A stretch of 64,000 nt of DNA from positions 1 through 64,000 of the forward strand of contig DUFD01000044.1 of the NCBI GenBank assembly GCA_011171075.1, given 5' to 3'. Under the pieces are notes generated by a model. It saw only the letters and a program-made list of their open reading frames with translations. It had not been told where the DNA came from and made no database searches. The DNA is from Dehalococcoidia bacterium (GTDB lineage Bacteria > Chloroflexota > Dehalococcoidia > Dehalococcoidales > Fen-1064). This document shows positions 50,687 to 61,083 of this stretch, in pieces; the first letter of the stretch is position 1; each line of letters opens with the position of its first letter. The position numbers and the translations under genes were made by a program.

Positions 50687-53286
50687 GTACATCGGACGAG
50701 AAAGGGCGCCAGAAGATAAGCCAGCTGAGCAGTACTCAGATTGCACGGGCTACATTTGCCGCTGCCGAGAGCATGGGTATATCCGACAGGAAGCGGATTG
50801 AGCAACTGACACGGCAGGTAATCGAGCGACTGGAGCAAAAGAGGACAGTTATCAGTTCGGGGTATATGGGCCCGGCTCAACCGCTGCCCGGTATGGAAGA
50901 CCTGATGCCCAAGTATTACCGTCAGCGGAAGCACCTGACCAGTGAGTCCGAAATCCTGGCGCTGGTAAAGGAGTTTCTAGATGCCGGAGAACCGGCGCAG
51001 ACGGAGGAGGTCAAGTCAACAGTGAAGGTTAGAAAAAACGTAAACGTCGAACGACCGCCGGTTTCTGGCATACAGCTTACAGAAAACGCGCTTCGTGTTT
51101 TAGAGAAGAGGTATCTTAGCAAAGACAGAACGGGGCAGGTCATCGAAAAACCCGAGGAACTGTTCCGACGGGTGGCACGGGCTATCGCAGGGGCTGAGGC
51201 TAATTATGGCAGCAATGTCGATGTCGAAAAATGGGAAGCCGAGTTTTATCGGATGATGACCAGCCTGGAATTTTTACCCAACTCACCGACACTGATGAAC
51301 GCTGGTCGCGAGCTGGGGCAGCTGTCCGCCTGCTTCGTGCTGCCGGTAGAGGACTCGATGGAGTCCATCTTTGACGCCGTGAAGAATACTGCCCTTATTC
51401 ACAAGAGCGGCGGCGGTACTGGTTTTTCCTTCTCCCGGCTCAGGCCGGCAACCGACCGCGTTGGCTCTACCGGCGGTGTCGCCAGTGGTCCGGTGTCCTT
51501 TATGAGGGCCTTCGACACAGCTACCGACGTCATCAAGCAGGGAGGAATGCGACGCGGGGCGAACATGGCCATCTTGAGGGTCGACCACCCCGATATAGAG
51601 CTGTTTATCAGGGCCAAGGACAACCCCACGGCTTTCACAAATTTCAATCTCTCCGTGGCCGTTACCAATGAGTTCATGGATGCTGTCAAGAGCGGGAGCG
51701 ATTATGACCTGATAAATCCCCGGACGGGCGAGGTTGCAGGAAAGCGTAATGCCAGGGAGATATTTGACATAATAGTGGCCAATGCCTGGAAGACGGGCGA
51801 CCCCGGTGTGGTCTTTATTGACCGGATAAACCAGTATAACCCGACGCCGCAGTTGGGAAAGATTGAAAGCACCAATCCCTGTGGCGAGCAGCCGTTGCTG
51901 CCTTACGAATCATGTAATCTAGGTTCCATCAACCTGGCGAAGATGATTAAGTTTATTGATGATAAGGCAGAGATTGACTATCCACGGCTGGCTGAGACTG
52001 TCAGGATGGCGGTTCGCTTCCTCGATGACGTTATTGATGTAAACCAGTTCCCGATACCGGAGATAGAAAAGATGACCAGGAGCTCCCGGAAGATAGGACT
52101 GGGGGTGATGGGATTCGCCGATATGATGATTCAGCTTGGTCTGCCGTACGATTCCGAGGAAGCGTTGCAGGTTGCTTCGGAGGTGATGCGTTTTCTGAGT
52201 GAGGAGTCGGACCGGGCTTCAGTCGAGCTGGCAGAAGAGCGTGGGGTATTCCCTGCCTTCGAGGGCAGTATCTATGATGCCCCGGGTGCTCCCAGGGTAA
52301 GGAACGCATCACGCACTACCATTGCGCCAACCGGTACCCTGTCGATAATTGCCGGTTGTTCCAGCGGGATTGAGCCACTTTTTGCCCTGAGCTATGTCCG
52401 CAATATCCTGGACGGTGCTCACATGGTGGAGGTGAACCCTTACTTTGAGGAGGCGGTTAAAGACGAGGGCTTCTATTCTGAGGAGCTTATGGAGAAATTG
52501 GCTACCGGCATACGGCTTCACACTATTGAGGGTATTCCTGATGACGTCAAGCGGCTGTTCGTGACGGCGCACGAGGTAAGCCCGGAGTGGCACGTGCGGA
52601 TGCAGGCTGCCTTCCAGGACTACACTGATAACGCCGTGTCGAAGACGGTCAACTTCCCTCGCGAGGCCACTAAAGAGGATATCGCCAATGTTTATCTCAT
52701 GGCCTATGAGAAAGGTCTGAAAGGGATAACCATTTACCGCGATGGCAGCCGTGAGGGGCAGCCGATGAGCACCGGTGCTTCGGAAAAGACAGAGGGCGTA
52801 ACGATTGCTCCGCGTAAGCGGGTGAAAACGACCACCGGGGTTACAGAACGGGTGAATACAGGCTGTGGTTCGCTGTATGTGACGGTCAATTACGATGACC
52901 ACGGCATCTGCGAGGTCTTTGCCACCCTCGGTAAATCAGGCGGGTGTGCTTCTGCCCAGCTTGAGGCTATCTGTCGGCTTATTACATTAGCATTCCGATC
53001 TGGGGTGGATGGCGGGGCGGTAATCAAGCATCTCCGTGGTATCCGCTGCCCATCTATTGCCTGGGAAGAGGGTAAATCGGTGCTTTCCTGCGCTGATGCC
53101 ATTGCCGGCGTTCTCGAAAAGCACGTGGAACACGGGAAGGATGATGAGGACAGTGAGACCGAGGCGGTGGTACAGGACTACGGGTTGATACGGAACATTG
53201 CCGGACAGTGTCCCGACTGCGGTGGCCTGCTGGCCTATGAAGAGGGCTGCTTTAAATGCCCGGGGTGTGGATATACGAAGTGTTAG
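50683..53286 (+). CDS. nrdJ: Class II (adenosylcobalamin-dependent) ribonucleotide reductase
   Basis: An 867-residue enzyme making deoxyribonucleotides with B12 instead of a tyrosyl-radical subunit, so it works with or without oxygen. GTG start in the 4-nt overlap with nrdR. The barrel core has FLPNSPTLMNAG, LSACFVLPVEDSMESIF, GGGTGFSFSRLRP and the active-site NPCGEQPLLPYESCNLGSINL. A C-terminal zinc-like region CPDCGGLLAYEEGCFKCPGCGYTKC ends the protein and may carry the redox thiols. The first 110 residues resemble a variant regulatory extension. No NrdA/B or NrdD genes are nearby. Confidence 0.95.
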   Translation: MSTSDEKGRQKISQLSSTQIARATFAAAESMGISDRKRIEQLTRQVIERLEQKRTVISSGYMGPAQPLPGMEDLMPKYYRQRKHLTSESEILALVKEFLDAGEPAQTEEVKSTVKVRKNVNVERPPVSGIQLTENALRVLEKRYLSKDRTGQVIEKPEELFRRVARAIAGAEANYGSNVDVEKWEAEFYRMMTSLEFLPNSPTLMNAGRELGQLSACFVLPVEDSMESIFDAVKNTALIHKSGGGTGFSFSRLRPATDRVGSTGGVASGPVSFMRAFDTATDVIKQGGMRRGANMAILRVDHPDIELFIRAKDNPTAFTNFNLSVAVTNEFMDAVKSGSDYDLINPRTGEVAGKRNAREIFDIIVANAWKTGDPGVVFIDRINQYNPTPQLGKIESTNPCGEQPLLPYESCNLGSINLAKMIKFIDDKAEIDYPRLAETVRMAVRFLDDVIDVNQFPIPEIEKMTRSSRKIGLGVMGFADMMIQLGLPYDSEEALQVASEVMRFLSEESDRASVELAEERGVFPAFEGSIYDAPGAPRVRNASRTTIAPTGTLSIIAGCSSGIEPLFALSYVRNILDGAHMVEVNPYFEEAVKDEGFYSEELMEKLATGIRLHTIEGIPDDVKRLFVTAHEVSPEWHVRMQAAFQDYTDNAVSKTVNFPREATKEDIANVYLMAYEKGLKGITIYRDGSREGQPMSTGASEKTEGVTIAPRKRVKTTTGVTERVNTGCGSLYVTVNYDDHGICEVFATLGKSGGCASAQLEAICRLITLAFRSGVDGGAVIKHLRGIRCPSIAWEEGKSVLSCADAIAGVLEKHVEHGKDDEDSETEAVVQDYGLIRNIAGQCPDCGGLLAYEEGCFKCPGCGYTKC

Positions 53287-53296
53287 CGGGAGTTCC

Positions 53297-53659
53297 TTAC
53301 ACCTCCTCACCCACCACAAAAGCAATCGCGTAATCTCTTGAGTGAGAAAGACTGATGGCCAGCCCTTTCAACCCCAAATCGCTGGCCTTTTCTTGCGCCC
53401 GGCCATAGAGATTGACCAGTGGTTTGCCACTCGGTTCGTGCAGTATCTCAATGTCCTTCCAGCCGATGCCACGCATGCCTGTCCCCAGGGCTTTCACCAC
53501 CGCCTCCTTACCGGCAAAGCGAACGGCCAGTGATTCTGCCTTCCTGTAAAGCCCAACCTCGGTATCGGTATATACCCGGTACAGGAATCTCTCTCCCCAC
53601 CTTGCGACGGCTCTCTGGATGCGGTCTATCTCTATGATATCTACACCGATATATTGCAT
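53297..53659 (-). CDS. acpS: Holo-[acyl-carrier-protein] synthase
   Basis: A 120-residue phosphopantetheinyl transferase activating acyl carrier protein. Motifs IGVDIIEIDRI (metal-binding Asp7), LAVRFAGKEAVVKALGTG and ISLSHSRDYAIAFVV are complete; length is standard. Convergent with nrdJ, the stops being only 10 bp apart. Confidence 0.96.
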   Translation of the reverse strand: MQYIGVDIIEIDRIQRAVARWGERFLYRVYTDTEVGLYRKAESLAVRFAGKEAVVKALGTGMRGIGWKDIEILHEPSGKPLVNLYGRAQEKASDLGLKGLAISLSHSRDYAIAFVVGEEV

Positions 53660-53762
53660 CTTCTACACTTGCCAGCTGTCAGGTCGATTACTATATTTTA
53701 GCATGCAGTGAAACCGATTGTTACCAGCGTGCTAATGGCATTCCTGATTTGCGGGGAACAGT

Positions 53763-54317
53763 TTATTCCTCTTCCTCAAGTAGGTAAGGTGGTACCAGGA
53801 CAAGGTTCTCGACTACGTTATGCCAGCTATAGTCGATGGTGTATACGTCGTTGGAATCTGCCAGACGGAGATAGTAGGCGCTGCCACCCGGGACTGCATT
53901 ACCAAGCTCAACTCTAATAATTTCTTCGTCTTCCTTGGTAAGAGTCAACCTTATTTTTGGCGGAATAAGGCCGAAGTTCTCAAGTTGTTCCTCGGTGGCG
54001 TCTTCGGCAATTTGTCTCTCCATGTATGGACCGCTGAGGATAAAAGGAACGCCTCCTCCCCACCTATCCGGGTCAACCTGAACGCCAGACTCGTTGTCGA
54101 AATACCATTGCCTGTCCTCGTGCTTGACGAACGACTCACTCATTTCCAGTTCGGGTAGTTCTATTGAGATGTGCTTCAACTCATTCATATTGAACTCCCA
54201 GAGGCGTTCTCTCGGTTCTACAACCGGCGGGGACTCTTCGTCAGGTCGGGTGACGAAGTAAACGGCTGCCGCAACAGCCAGGACGGCAATCAGTAGCAGA
54301 ATATTACTCAGTTTCAA
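53763..54317 (-). CDS. DUF4340 domain membrane protein
   Basis: A 184-residue protein with an N-terminal membrane anchor (NILLLIAVLAVAAAVYFVT) and an extracytoplasmic domain beginning RERLWEFNMNELKHISIELPE, then RLTLTKEDEEIIRVELGNAVPGGSAYYLRLAD, the DUF4340 pattern. Such proteins are regularly the last gene of Gld-type ABC operons, as here, after the GldG-like gene. It probably works on the outer face with that complex. Shorter than many DUF4340 proteins, which carry two or more repeats. Confidence 0.85.
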   Translation of the reverse strand: MKLSNILLLIAVLAVAAAVYFVTRPDEESPPVVEPRERLWEFNMNELKHISIELPELEMSESFVKHEDRQWYFDNESGVQVDPDRWGGGVPFILSGPYMERQIAEDATEEQLENFGLIPPKIRLTLTKEDEEIIRVELGNAVPGGSAYYLRLADSNDVYTIDYSWHNVVENLVLVPPYLLEEEE

Positions 54318-54351
54318 GCGCCTGCTCCGCTATAGAAGGTCTTGTTACAAA

Positions 54352-55947
54352 CTACCTTCGTCGCCACCAGACAATTACCCCGGCTACCAGCAGTAATAAT
54401 GGCAACAGCCCGATGCTGGAGATGGTGATAAATCTGGATTCACCTGCACTGATGAGGAACCGGCGGGCTTGCAGTATCTTGCGGTCGATTGAAATTAGCT
54501 CAGTTCCAAAAGTAAGCCATTCTATCGAATTGAGAAAAAGGTCGCTATTATTGCCGTTCAATAAGTGCTTGTTAGTGGCGAAGTCGGAATCACCTATAAC
54601 CAGCAAGCGGGGACCGTACGGTACGGGGGTGTGTGTCCCTTCGGAGGTGTCGATTCGAACGGCAGTGACGAAATAGCCAAGGTTGAGTGGTCCCTTGATA
54701 TCGACATCCTCATCAAACTCCGGGTCAACGCTGGAACCGGAGTTCTCGAGCCAGCTTTCCTGGCTTGTTACGGCCAGTGAGACAAGCATTATGTTCTTAT
54801 CCTCGCCTAACCATACATAGTGTGGTTCTTCCTCAGTTCCCAGGTTGGCGCGCACGTATCCCTCAAGGGGAGTGCTAATACAGGTGGCACCGGGGAAATA
54901 AATAGCCGTAAATTCGAAATAGTTACGGAGACTCGGCACAAGGGGGCTGTCTCTGCTTGGTGCGGCAAACGAGTTCCCGCTCTCCCAGATAAATCCCTGT
55001 TCTACCTTCAGTCCCCAGGGTTGCAGCAGTCGGTCAAAGCCTTCCGGCGAATCAGGATTGACCAGAATTATGAGACGTCCGTCACGGTCCAGGTAGTCCT
55101 GAACGATGTCTATCTCGGCATCACTCAAGCGTTCCTGTGGTGCGGCTATTATCAGTACGGCTGCGTCATCGGGCACGGTACCACTGGCAAGGAGCTCAAT
55201 TGTTGCAGTCTTATAGAGATTATCGCGCAGACCTTGGTTAGCGGTGCTGTAACCAGTGGCCGCTGTGCTGTATATATCAACCTCACCGTGGCCGGTAGTG
55301 AAATAGGCCACTTTCTGGACAGTTCCTGTGACCTCGAGGATGGCGCTGGTGAAGGCGTGCTCAGCCTCGAGTAGAATATAGATAGGGTATACCAGGCGTT
55401 CTCCGTACTCACCTACAAACACGACGGATTGGTACTGTTGGACGTTATATTTTCTTGCCTCCTCTGGATGCTCTTCGGGGTCTATTTCCCTCACATTCAG
55501 CTTGTCAGTGTAGATTGCGTATTTGTCGAGCAGGCTGGTAGCGTAAGTGGCACAGCCATACGGGTCATCGGGCACGAAGAACTTGATAACCTCGACCTCC
55601 TGGTCGAGATTGGCAAGAGCCTCTTTTGTCTGGGATGTCAGGACATACTGCGATAGGCCGGTGACATCCCATTGCTGGTAGTTTGCGTAACTGATGGCAT
55701 TGACCAGGAGGATAATGCCGATAAATACAGAGACCATGACGGTGGCGCCTGTGCCGAACCTGCCCTGTCGGCTGATGATGACTTTACCGACTCGCCGGTA
55801 ATCAACAATGAGGGCAAGTAATATTAATACTGCTCCCAGGGCGATGATACCCCACGAAACAGAACGGAGTTCAGGCAGGATAAAGGTTAGTATCCAGCCG
55901 ATAAACAGGCTGGCCAGTCCGAGTAGTGCGATTAGTCCGGTCTGCAT
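54352..55947 (-). CDS. GldG-like ABC-associated protein
   Basis: A 531-residue protein with two or three N-terminal membrane helices (LIALLGLASLFIGWILTFIL ...), an extracytoplasmic ABC_transp_aux domain (TKEALANLDQEVEVIKFFVP ... YLDRDGRLIILVNPD), and one C-terminal helix (ISSIGLLPLLLLVAGVIVWWRRR). GldG-type proteins accompany a GldA ATPase and GldF permease in Bacteroidetes gliding, and in many non-gliding bacteria form an uncharacterised exporter. The gene order ATPase-permease-GldG-DUF4340 is complete here. Confidence 0.88.
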   Translation of the reverse strand: MQTGLIALLGLASLFIGWILTFILPELRSVSWGIIALGAVLILLALIVDYRRVGKVIISRQGRFGTGATVMVSVFIGIILLVNAISYANYQQWDVTGLSQYVLTSQTKEALANLDQEVEVIKFFVPDDPYGCATYATSLLDKYAIYTDKLNVREIDPEEHPEEARKYNVQQYQSVVFVGEYGERLVYPIYILLEAEHAFTSAILEVTGTVQKVAYFTTGHGEVDIYSTAATGYSTANQGLRDNLYKTATIELLASGTVPDDAAVLIIAAPQERLSDAEIDIVQDYLDRDGRLIILVNPDSPEGFDRLLQPWGLKVEQGFIWESGNSFAAPSRDSPLVPSLRNYFEFTAIYFPGATCISTPLEGYVRANLGTEEEPHYVWLGEDKNIMLVSLAVTSQESWLENSGSSVDPEFDEDVDIKGPLNLGYFVTAVRIDTSEGTHTPVPYGPRLLVIGDSDFATNKHLLNGNNSDLFLNSIEWLTFGTELISIDRKILQARRFLISAGESRFITISSIGLLPLLLLVAGVIVWWRRR

Positions 55948-56667
55948 TTAGCTCCACCTGCTGGTCTCGATAGACCTTATCGTCAGGAAAAGGAAGAGGG
56001 CGGTGACACTTAGATAGTAGATAATTACCCTGGTGTCAATTATGCCTGATATAAAAGCTGGAAAGTGAGAAGATAGGGAAATGTACGACAGGATATCACC
56101 GACTGCGCTGCCCATAGCATCCCCGGCCATGCCGATGAAATAGAGGATGGCCAGCACCCCACCGGCAATAACGGCGGCCACTATCTGGTTGGATGTAACC
56201 GATGAGGCGAATAGTCCGATAGATAGCGAGGTCGCGCCGAGAAGAAAAAGGCCAAGATAGCTGGTGAGAATAGGCCCGGTATCAGGGTCACCGAATATCC
56301 AGAGAAGTAGCGGAAAGTAAAGGGTTAGTGCCAGCATGGAGACGAGCATACCGAGGCTTCCGAGGAACTTTCCCAGGACTATCTCAGTATCCCTGACGGG
56401 GGCGGTAAGCAGCAACTCCCAGGTGCCAAGCTTTTTCTCCTCGGCAATAAGGCGCATTGCCAGTATTGCCGCAAACAGCATCAGTACAAGGTTGCCCCAT
56501 ATGTCCAGGTATCCGGCGATGGTTGTGTCCGAATAATCAATATCGTTGAGATACCAAATAAAAAGGGCTCCTATCAGTACTAGGAAGACACAGGCTACAA
56601 TGTAGGCCATGGGAGATGTCAGGTATGCCCTGAATTCGCGGCGAGCGATGAGCATCGTGTTCTTCAC
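55948..56667 (-). CDS. GldF-like ABC-2 permease
   Basis: A 239-residue membrane protein with about six helices, starting RREFRAYLTSPMAYIVACVFLVLIGALF. The cytosolic loop MRLIAEEKKLGTWELLLTAPVRDTEIVLGKFLG is diagnostic for the ABC-2/GldF permease family. Overlaps the ATPase gene by 4 nt and abuts the GldG-like gene, showing a coupled operon. Confidence 0.9.
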   Translation of the reverse strand: MKNTMLIARREFRAYLTSPMAYIVACVFLVLIGALFIWYLNDIDYSDTTIAGYLDIWGNLVLMLFAAILAMRLIAEEKKLGTWELLLTAPVRDTEIVLGKFLGSLGMLVSMLALTLYFPLLLWIFGDPDTGPILTSYLGLFLLGATSLSIGLFASSVTSNQIVAAVIAGGVLAILYFIGMAGDAMGSAVGDILSYISLSSHFPAFISGIIDTRVIIYYLSVTALFLFLTIRSIETSRWS

Positions 56668-57608
56668 TCTTCAAGCTCCTCGTCATCGGATTCTTCTTCG
56701 GTTGTTAGTTCAAGGAAGATATCCTCCAGGCTCATGTCCACTGTAGCCATGGAAAGTATCGTCCATCCCCCCTGAACGATGGCAGTCATGAGGCTGCTGC
56801 GGAGATCCTGTTCTGCCGGGCATTCCACCAGATGGTACGGCTCCTGGTATTGTACCCTGAGGACTCCAGGTACCTGTTGGAGCTTTATTGTAACGGCTTC
56901 ATGAGGCCCCTGTACTTCCAGTCGAACGTTTTTGGAATTCCTTAAAATGGTGGAGAGGTTTTCAATCCTGTCCTCGGCGACAATCCTCCCTTCATGGATG
57001 ATAACTACCCGGTCGCAGACCATGCTGACTTCCGGCAGGATGTGGCTGGAGATGAGAATAGTATGCTCTTCACCCAGGTCCTTGATAAGCTGTCTGGTCT
57101 GAGCTACCTGAATGGGGTCAATACCAAGGGTCGGCTCATCCAGAATCATCACTTCCGGCTCATGGATGATTGCCTGAGCGACACCGACGCGTTGTCTGAA
57201 GCCCCTTGATAATTTGCCAATGAGCACATCTATGTAATCTTCGAGGTGGCAGAGTTCTACGACGTCGTCAATTCTATTTTTGATTTCGTACTTGTCCAGT
57301 CCCCTGAGCCTGCCGGCAAACTCCAGATACGAGCGGACGGTGACATCAGTGTAGAGCGGGATTGCCTCCGGAAGATATCCGATGTGCTGACGTCCCTCCA
57401 GGGAGTTGGTTACCATATTGCAGTCGGCCACCCAGGCATTACCATTGGTGGGCATCAAGAATCCCGTGAGGATGCGCATCGTAGTTGTTTTGCCAGCGCC
57501 GTTAGGTCCAAGGAGGCCAACAATCTCCCCCTTGGCCACATTGAAACTGATATCATCTACCGCGAGGCGTTCCCCGTAGTATTTGGTGAGGTTTTGAACC
57601 CTTATCAC
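56664..57608 (-). CDS. GldA-like ABC transporter ATPase
   Basis: About 314 residues. Walker A GPNGAGKTTTMRIL, Q-loop with GYLPEAIPLY, signature SRGFRQRVGVAQA, Walker B VMILDEP, H-loop ISSHIL, then an accessory C-terminal domain with an acidic tail. The track start (GTG 57692) overlaps the upstream isomerase gene and adds an unrelated 28-residue leader; a GTG at 57608 with AAGGTGG 10 nt upstream gives the family start IRVQNLTKYYGE. Energises the permease and GldG-like protein downstream. Confidence 0.9.
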   Translation of the reverse strand: MIRVQNLTKYYGERLAVDDISFNVAKGEIVGLLGPNGAGKTTTMRILTGFLMPTNGNAWVADCNMVTNSLEGRQHIGYLPEAIPLYTDVTVRSYLEFAGRLRGLDKYEIKNRIDDVVELCHLEDYIDVLIGKLSRGFRQRVGVAQAIIHEPEVMILDEPTLGIDPIQVAQTRQLIKDLGEEHTILISSHILPEVSMVCDRVVIIHEGRIVAEDRIENLSTILRNSKNVRLEVQGPHEAVTIKLQQVPGVLRVQYQEPYHLVECPAEQDLRSSLMTAIVQGGWTILSMATVDMSLEDIFLELTTEEESDDEELEE

Positions 57609-57661
57609 TCCCTGCTGTCCACCTTGTTCACCAGAATTGGTAGTAATTAGACCGTTCTTGA

Positions 57662-58654
57662 TTATCGTTTTGATAGTTGCAGGTCTATCCACTTCAGGGT
57701 GTATGAATCAAGGACACCGCCGTCAAGACTGAGAAAATCATAGTCAACCGTAACCCATTCAACATCCAGCCAGGCATCGAATATTCCACCCTTAATTACT
57801 TCAAGTTTCTGTTCTTCTATTTCACGGGTCTGCTTTTCTGTGACCATACAAACGGCATAGATTTCATTCTCATCGTCTATGCCAATTATTGGACTGACCT
57901 GGTCAATATCAAGGGTGAAAGCCCAGTATTCGACATTTAGGTGAAGGCCGCCGCCCCTGGGCCACCAGCCTGTATCGCCTCCCTGCTCTGCAGACTCCTC
58001 GTCAATCGATAGCTCCCGGGCCAGCTCCGAGAAATCTTCGCCGTCTTCGAGTCTGGCTATGGCAGCCTCTGTCTCTTCAACCGAGGTCAAAACGATAATA
58101 TACAGGTGAACATGCTCGGTTACTGTCGGTAGCCTGTCAATCAAAAGCTCGTTCAATCTCTCTGCCAGCATGTGTGTACTTACCCACTCACGGTATTCAG
58201 CATCTGAAAGCATAGTTTCGTTCAGTGCATTTCGGTACCATACCTTGAATTCACTCTCAGAGATGGTCTCATTCTCACCGCGGGCAATGTCCCTGAGTAC
58301 CTCATCGACTTCTTCTGGGGTGACCTCGATTCCGTAGCGGGCTGCGCCCTGCCGGGTGAATTCCTCTTCAGTAAGGGCCTCGAGCATGGCTTCGATATTA
58401 TCAGTTCTATCGACATACTTCATCCTCCGGATAAAGTAGTCCATGCTGATAGTCTCGTCGTTTACCCTGATGATGGGACTCCATAGGTCCTGCCAGACGA
58501 AGAAGTAAATACCCAGAACGACAATGGTGGCGATAACGACCATAAAGACCACGGCTATGATAATCGCGTTTCTTATGCCTATTGGTCTTTTTCTCTCCGG
58601 TTTTGGCTCCGGAGTTCTCGTTATTGCCCGTCTGGAGGGTGGTCTTCTGGCCAA
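57662..58654 (-). CDS. Membrane-anchored parvulin-type peptidyl-prolyl isomerase (PpiC/SurA-like)
   Basis: A 330-residue protein. Basic, Pro-rich N-terminus, one membrane helix (AIIIAVVFMVVIATIVVLGIYFFV, about 30-53), a SurA_N-like helical chaperone region with TEEEFTRQGAARYGIEVTPEEVDEVL, and a PpiC domain (HVHLYIIVLTSVEETEAAIARLEDGEDFSELAREL ... GGDTGWWPRGG). Acts on folding of exported proteins at the outer face of the membrane. Upstream neighbour of the Gld-type operon on the same strand. Confidence 0.9.
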   Translation of the reverse strand: MARRPPSRRAITRTPEPKPERKRPIGIRNAIIIAVVFMVVIATIVVLGIYFFVWQDLWSPIIRVNDETISMDYFIRRMKYVDRTDNIEAMLEALTEEEFTRQGAARYGIEVTPEEVDEVLRDIARGENETISESEFKVWYRNALNETMLSDAEYREWVSTHMLAERLNELLIDRLPTVTEHVHLYIIVLTSVEETEAAIARLEDGEDFSELARELSIDEESAEQGGDTGWWPRGGGLHLNVEYWAFTLDIDQVSPIIGIDDENEIYAVCMVTEKQTREIEEQKLEVIKGGIFDAWLDVEWVTVDYDFLSLDGGVLDSYTLKWIDLQLSKR

Positions 58655-58856
58655 TTTAATATGCCTTATGATGGATTGATTCAGCAGGCTACGAGCTTGC
58701 CTGATGATGTGAGGTCCCTATCTATACTAGTGTGAAATGATGACCCTGAAGAAGCATCTATATTGTTGCATAAAGCTGTTAAGAAATTATTAAGATTACA
58801 TTCAGCTGTCTTGGATATCTGGATGGCACTCGGCTGACAGTCCGGAATACCGGATT

Positions 58857-59837
58857 CTACTTGACCAGATGACATGCTACCCAGTGCTCCCCGCCCATGT
58901 TCCTCAGTTCTGGTAGCTCTGTCTTACAGATATCAATTGCCTGCTGGCATCTGGGGTGGAAGTTGCAGCCTGGGGGAGGCATAATTGGGCTGGGTACATC
59001 ACCGGTCAGGATAATCCTTTCCCGCGTGCGGTCTACAACCGGGTCGGGTATTGGCACAGCTGAAAGCAGGGCTATTGTGTACGGATGTAATGGGTTGGCG
59101 TAAAGCTCATCACTGTCTGTGATTTCTACGATTTTGCCCAGGTACATCACGGCTACCCGGTCACTGATATTACGGACCACCGAGAGGTCATGAGCGATAA
59201 ACAGGTAGGTGAGTGATAGCTCTTCGCGGAGCCTTTCTAAGAGTGTGATAATCTGTGCCTGAATGGAAACATCCAGTGCCGAGACAGGCTCGTCGCAGAC
59301 AATAAAACTGGGTCTCACCGATAAGGCCCTGGCGATACCGATGCGTTGCCGCTGGCCACCGCTGAATTCATGAGGAAAACGGTCCATCATGAACGGCTCC
59401 AGTTCCACCATCCGGAACAACTCGGCTACCTGGTCCCTGTATTCCTGGCCCTTGGCCAAATTATGGACCTTAATTGGCTCTCCGATGATATCGCCGGCGC
59501 TCATGCGCGGGTCTAACGATGCGAACGGGTCCTGAAATATCAGCTGCATGTTCCGTCGCATTCTTCTCATCTGTTCAGGTTTCAGCTGTGAAAGGTTCAC
59601 GCCATCGAAGAAGATGTCACCTCGTATGCCGTCGTAGAGCTGGAGGATACATCGCCCCGTGGTGGTCTTGCCACAGCCACTTTCGCCTACCAGGCCGAGG
59701 GTTTCGCCTCTCTTTATGTAGAAGCTAATACCGTCAACCGCCTTTATATCGGCTATTTTTTTCTGCAATACACCAGCTGTAACCGGGAAGTGCATGTACA
59801 GGTTTTCTACATCAATCAGGTGCTCACCATTGCTCAT
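58857..59837 (-). CDS. Oligopeptide/dipeptide ABC transporter ATPase (OppF/DppF type)
   Basis: A 326-residue ATPase. Walker [26 protein letters not shown], signature [15 protein letters not shown], Walker [13 protein letters not shown]. The C-terminal Cys cluster ([21 protein letters not shown]) typical of oligopeptide ATPases is present and may hold an Fe-S cluster. 25 bp downstream of the OppD-like gene. No permease or binding-protein genes are adjacent. Confidence 0.93.
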   Translation of the reverse strand: MSNGEHLIDVENLYMHFPVTAGVLQKKIADIKAVDGISFYIKRGETLGLVGESGCGKTTTGRCILQLYDGIRGDIFFDGVNLSQLKPEQMRRMRRNMQLIFQDPFASLDPRMSAGDIIGEPIKVHNLAKGQEYRDQVAELFRMVELEPFMMDRFPHEFSGGQRQRIGIARALSVRPSFIVCDEPVSALDVSIQAQIITLLERLREELSLTYLFIAHDLSVVRNISDRVAVMYLGKIVEITDSDELYANPLHPYTIALLSAVPIPDPVVDRTRERIILTGDVPSPIMPPPGCNFHPRCQQAIDICKTELPELRNMGGEHWVACHLVK

Positions 59838-59862
59838 TGTTGGAAAACCCTCTCTTGTCCTT

Positions 59863-60861
59863 CTATTTCCTTAACTTATCTGCATCATAGAAGCAGGAGC
59901 GGAAGTGTCCAGGTGCTACTTCTTCGAGCTGTGGTACTTCTTCACGGCATCTATCAAAGGTGTATTCGCAGCGGGGGTGGAATGAACAGCCACCGGGAAG
60001 GCGGGAAAGGTTCGGTGGAAGACCTTTGATGATGCGCAGGCTCTCTTTGCGTTCGCTGTCGAGCCGTGGGACTGATGCCAGTAGACCAATTGTGTAGGGG
60101 TGTTTCGGGTTGCCGTAGAGTTCGTCGGTTGGTGCCGTTTCTACCAGGCGGCCGGCATACATTACATTGACCCGGTCGACGTAGCGGGCGACCACTCCAA
60201 GGTTATGCGTGATAAGGATTACGGCAGTACCCAGGCGCTCTCGTAGTTCGGCCATTATCTCGAGGAGCTGGGCCTGGACGGTTACATCAAGCGATGTGGT
60301 TGGCTCGTCGGCAATCAGGAGTTCCGGGTCGCAGCTTAATGCCATGGCAATCATGATACGCTGCTGCATACCACCGCTGAACTGGAAGGGATAGGCTTCA
60401 GCCCGGCGCTCTGCATCCGATATCCCTACGAGCCTCAGCAGTCTCACTGTTTCCTGGTGTGATTGCTCTTTATCAAGGCCTCGGTGCAGTTCCAGAGATT
60501 CTGATATCTGACGCCTGATGGTAAGGACCGGATTTAGAGAAGTCGTGGGTTCCTGGAATATCATAGCAATACGATTACCTCTGATGCCACGCATCTCTTC
60601 TTCGGAGAGCTGCAGCAAGTCCTGACCCCGGAATATAATCTGACCACCAACAATAATACCAGGAGGATACGGAATTAGCCGTAAAACAGAAAGAGCGCTT
60701 ACGCTTTTTCCGCAAGCACTCTCACCAACCAGACCAACACTCTCTCCCCTCTTGACATGGTAACTGAGTCTGTCGACTGCTTTGACCTCTCCTTCCTGAG
60801 TGTAAAAATAGGTCTGCAAATCCTTTACTTCCAGGACTACCTCATCAGTTGTTGTTGCCAT
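59863..60861 (-). CDS. Oligopeptide/dipeptide ABC transporter ATPase (OppD/DppD type)
   Basis: A 332-residue ATPase, the partner of the next gene. Walker [16 protein letters not shown] (Ala in place of the usual Gly at the fourth position), [13 protein letters not shown], signature [15 protein letters not shown], Walker [13 protein letters not shown] and the C-terminal Cys cluster [14 protein letters not shown]. Together they would energise a peptide or nickel permease encoded elsewhere. Confidence 0.93.
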   Translation of the reverse strand: MATTTDEVVLEVKDLQTYFYTQEGEVKAVDRLSYHVKRGESVGLVGESACGKSVSALSVLRLIPYPPGIIVGGQIIFRGQDLLQLSEEEMRGIRGNRIAMIFQEPTTSLNPVLTIRRQISESLELHRGLDKEQSHQETVRLLRLVGISDAERRAEAYPFQFSGGMQQRIMIAMALSCDPELLIADEPTTSLDVTVQAQLLEIMAELRERLGTAVILITHNLGVVARYVDRVNVMYAGRLVETAPTDELYGNPKHPYTIGLLASVPRLDSERKESLRIIKGLPPNLSRLPGGCSFHPRCEYTFDRCREEVPQLEEVAPGHFRSCFYDADKLRK

Positions 60862-60975
60862 CTTCCTGAGAATAAACTAGGAATCCCGTTACTAAATAAC
60901 TGGATTCCCACGCTTATACCCCCTTTTCTATATGAAACGTTTGGCTGCAAATCCAAGTATGCACGGGTCTGCGTG

Positions 60976-61004
60976 ATTCTAACACGGAGGCTTGGCTTTG
61001 TCAA
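60976..61004 (-). promoter_or_regulatory. Promoter of the OppD/OppF gene pair
   Basis: On the minus strand, TTGACA (61004-60999), 17-bp spacer and TAGAAT (60981-60976) form a near-consensus promoter. The expected leader to the OppD-like ATG is about 108 nt. Confidence 0.75.
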
Positions 61005-61083
61005 GCATGCTTTTGGGTAGATTTTAGTGTGACGCTAGCCGCACTCTTATGTGGAGTAGCGGATGGTATCATGATGTCTTCAT

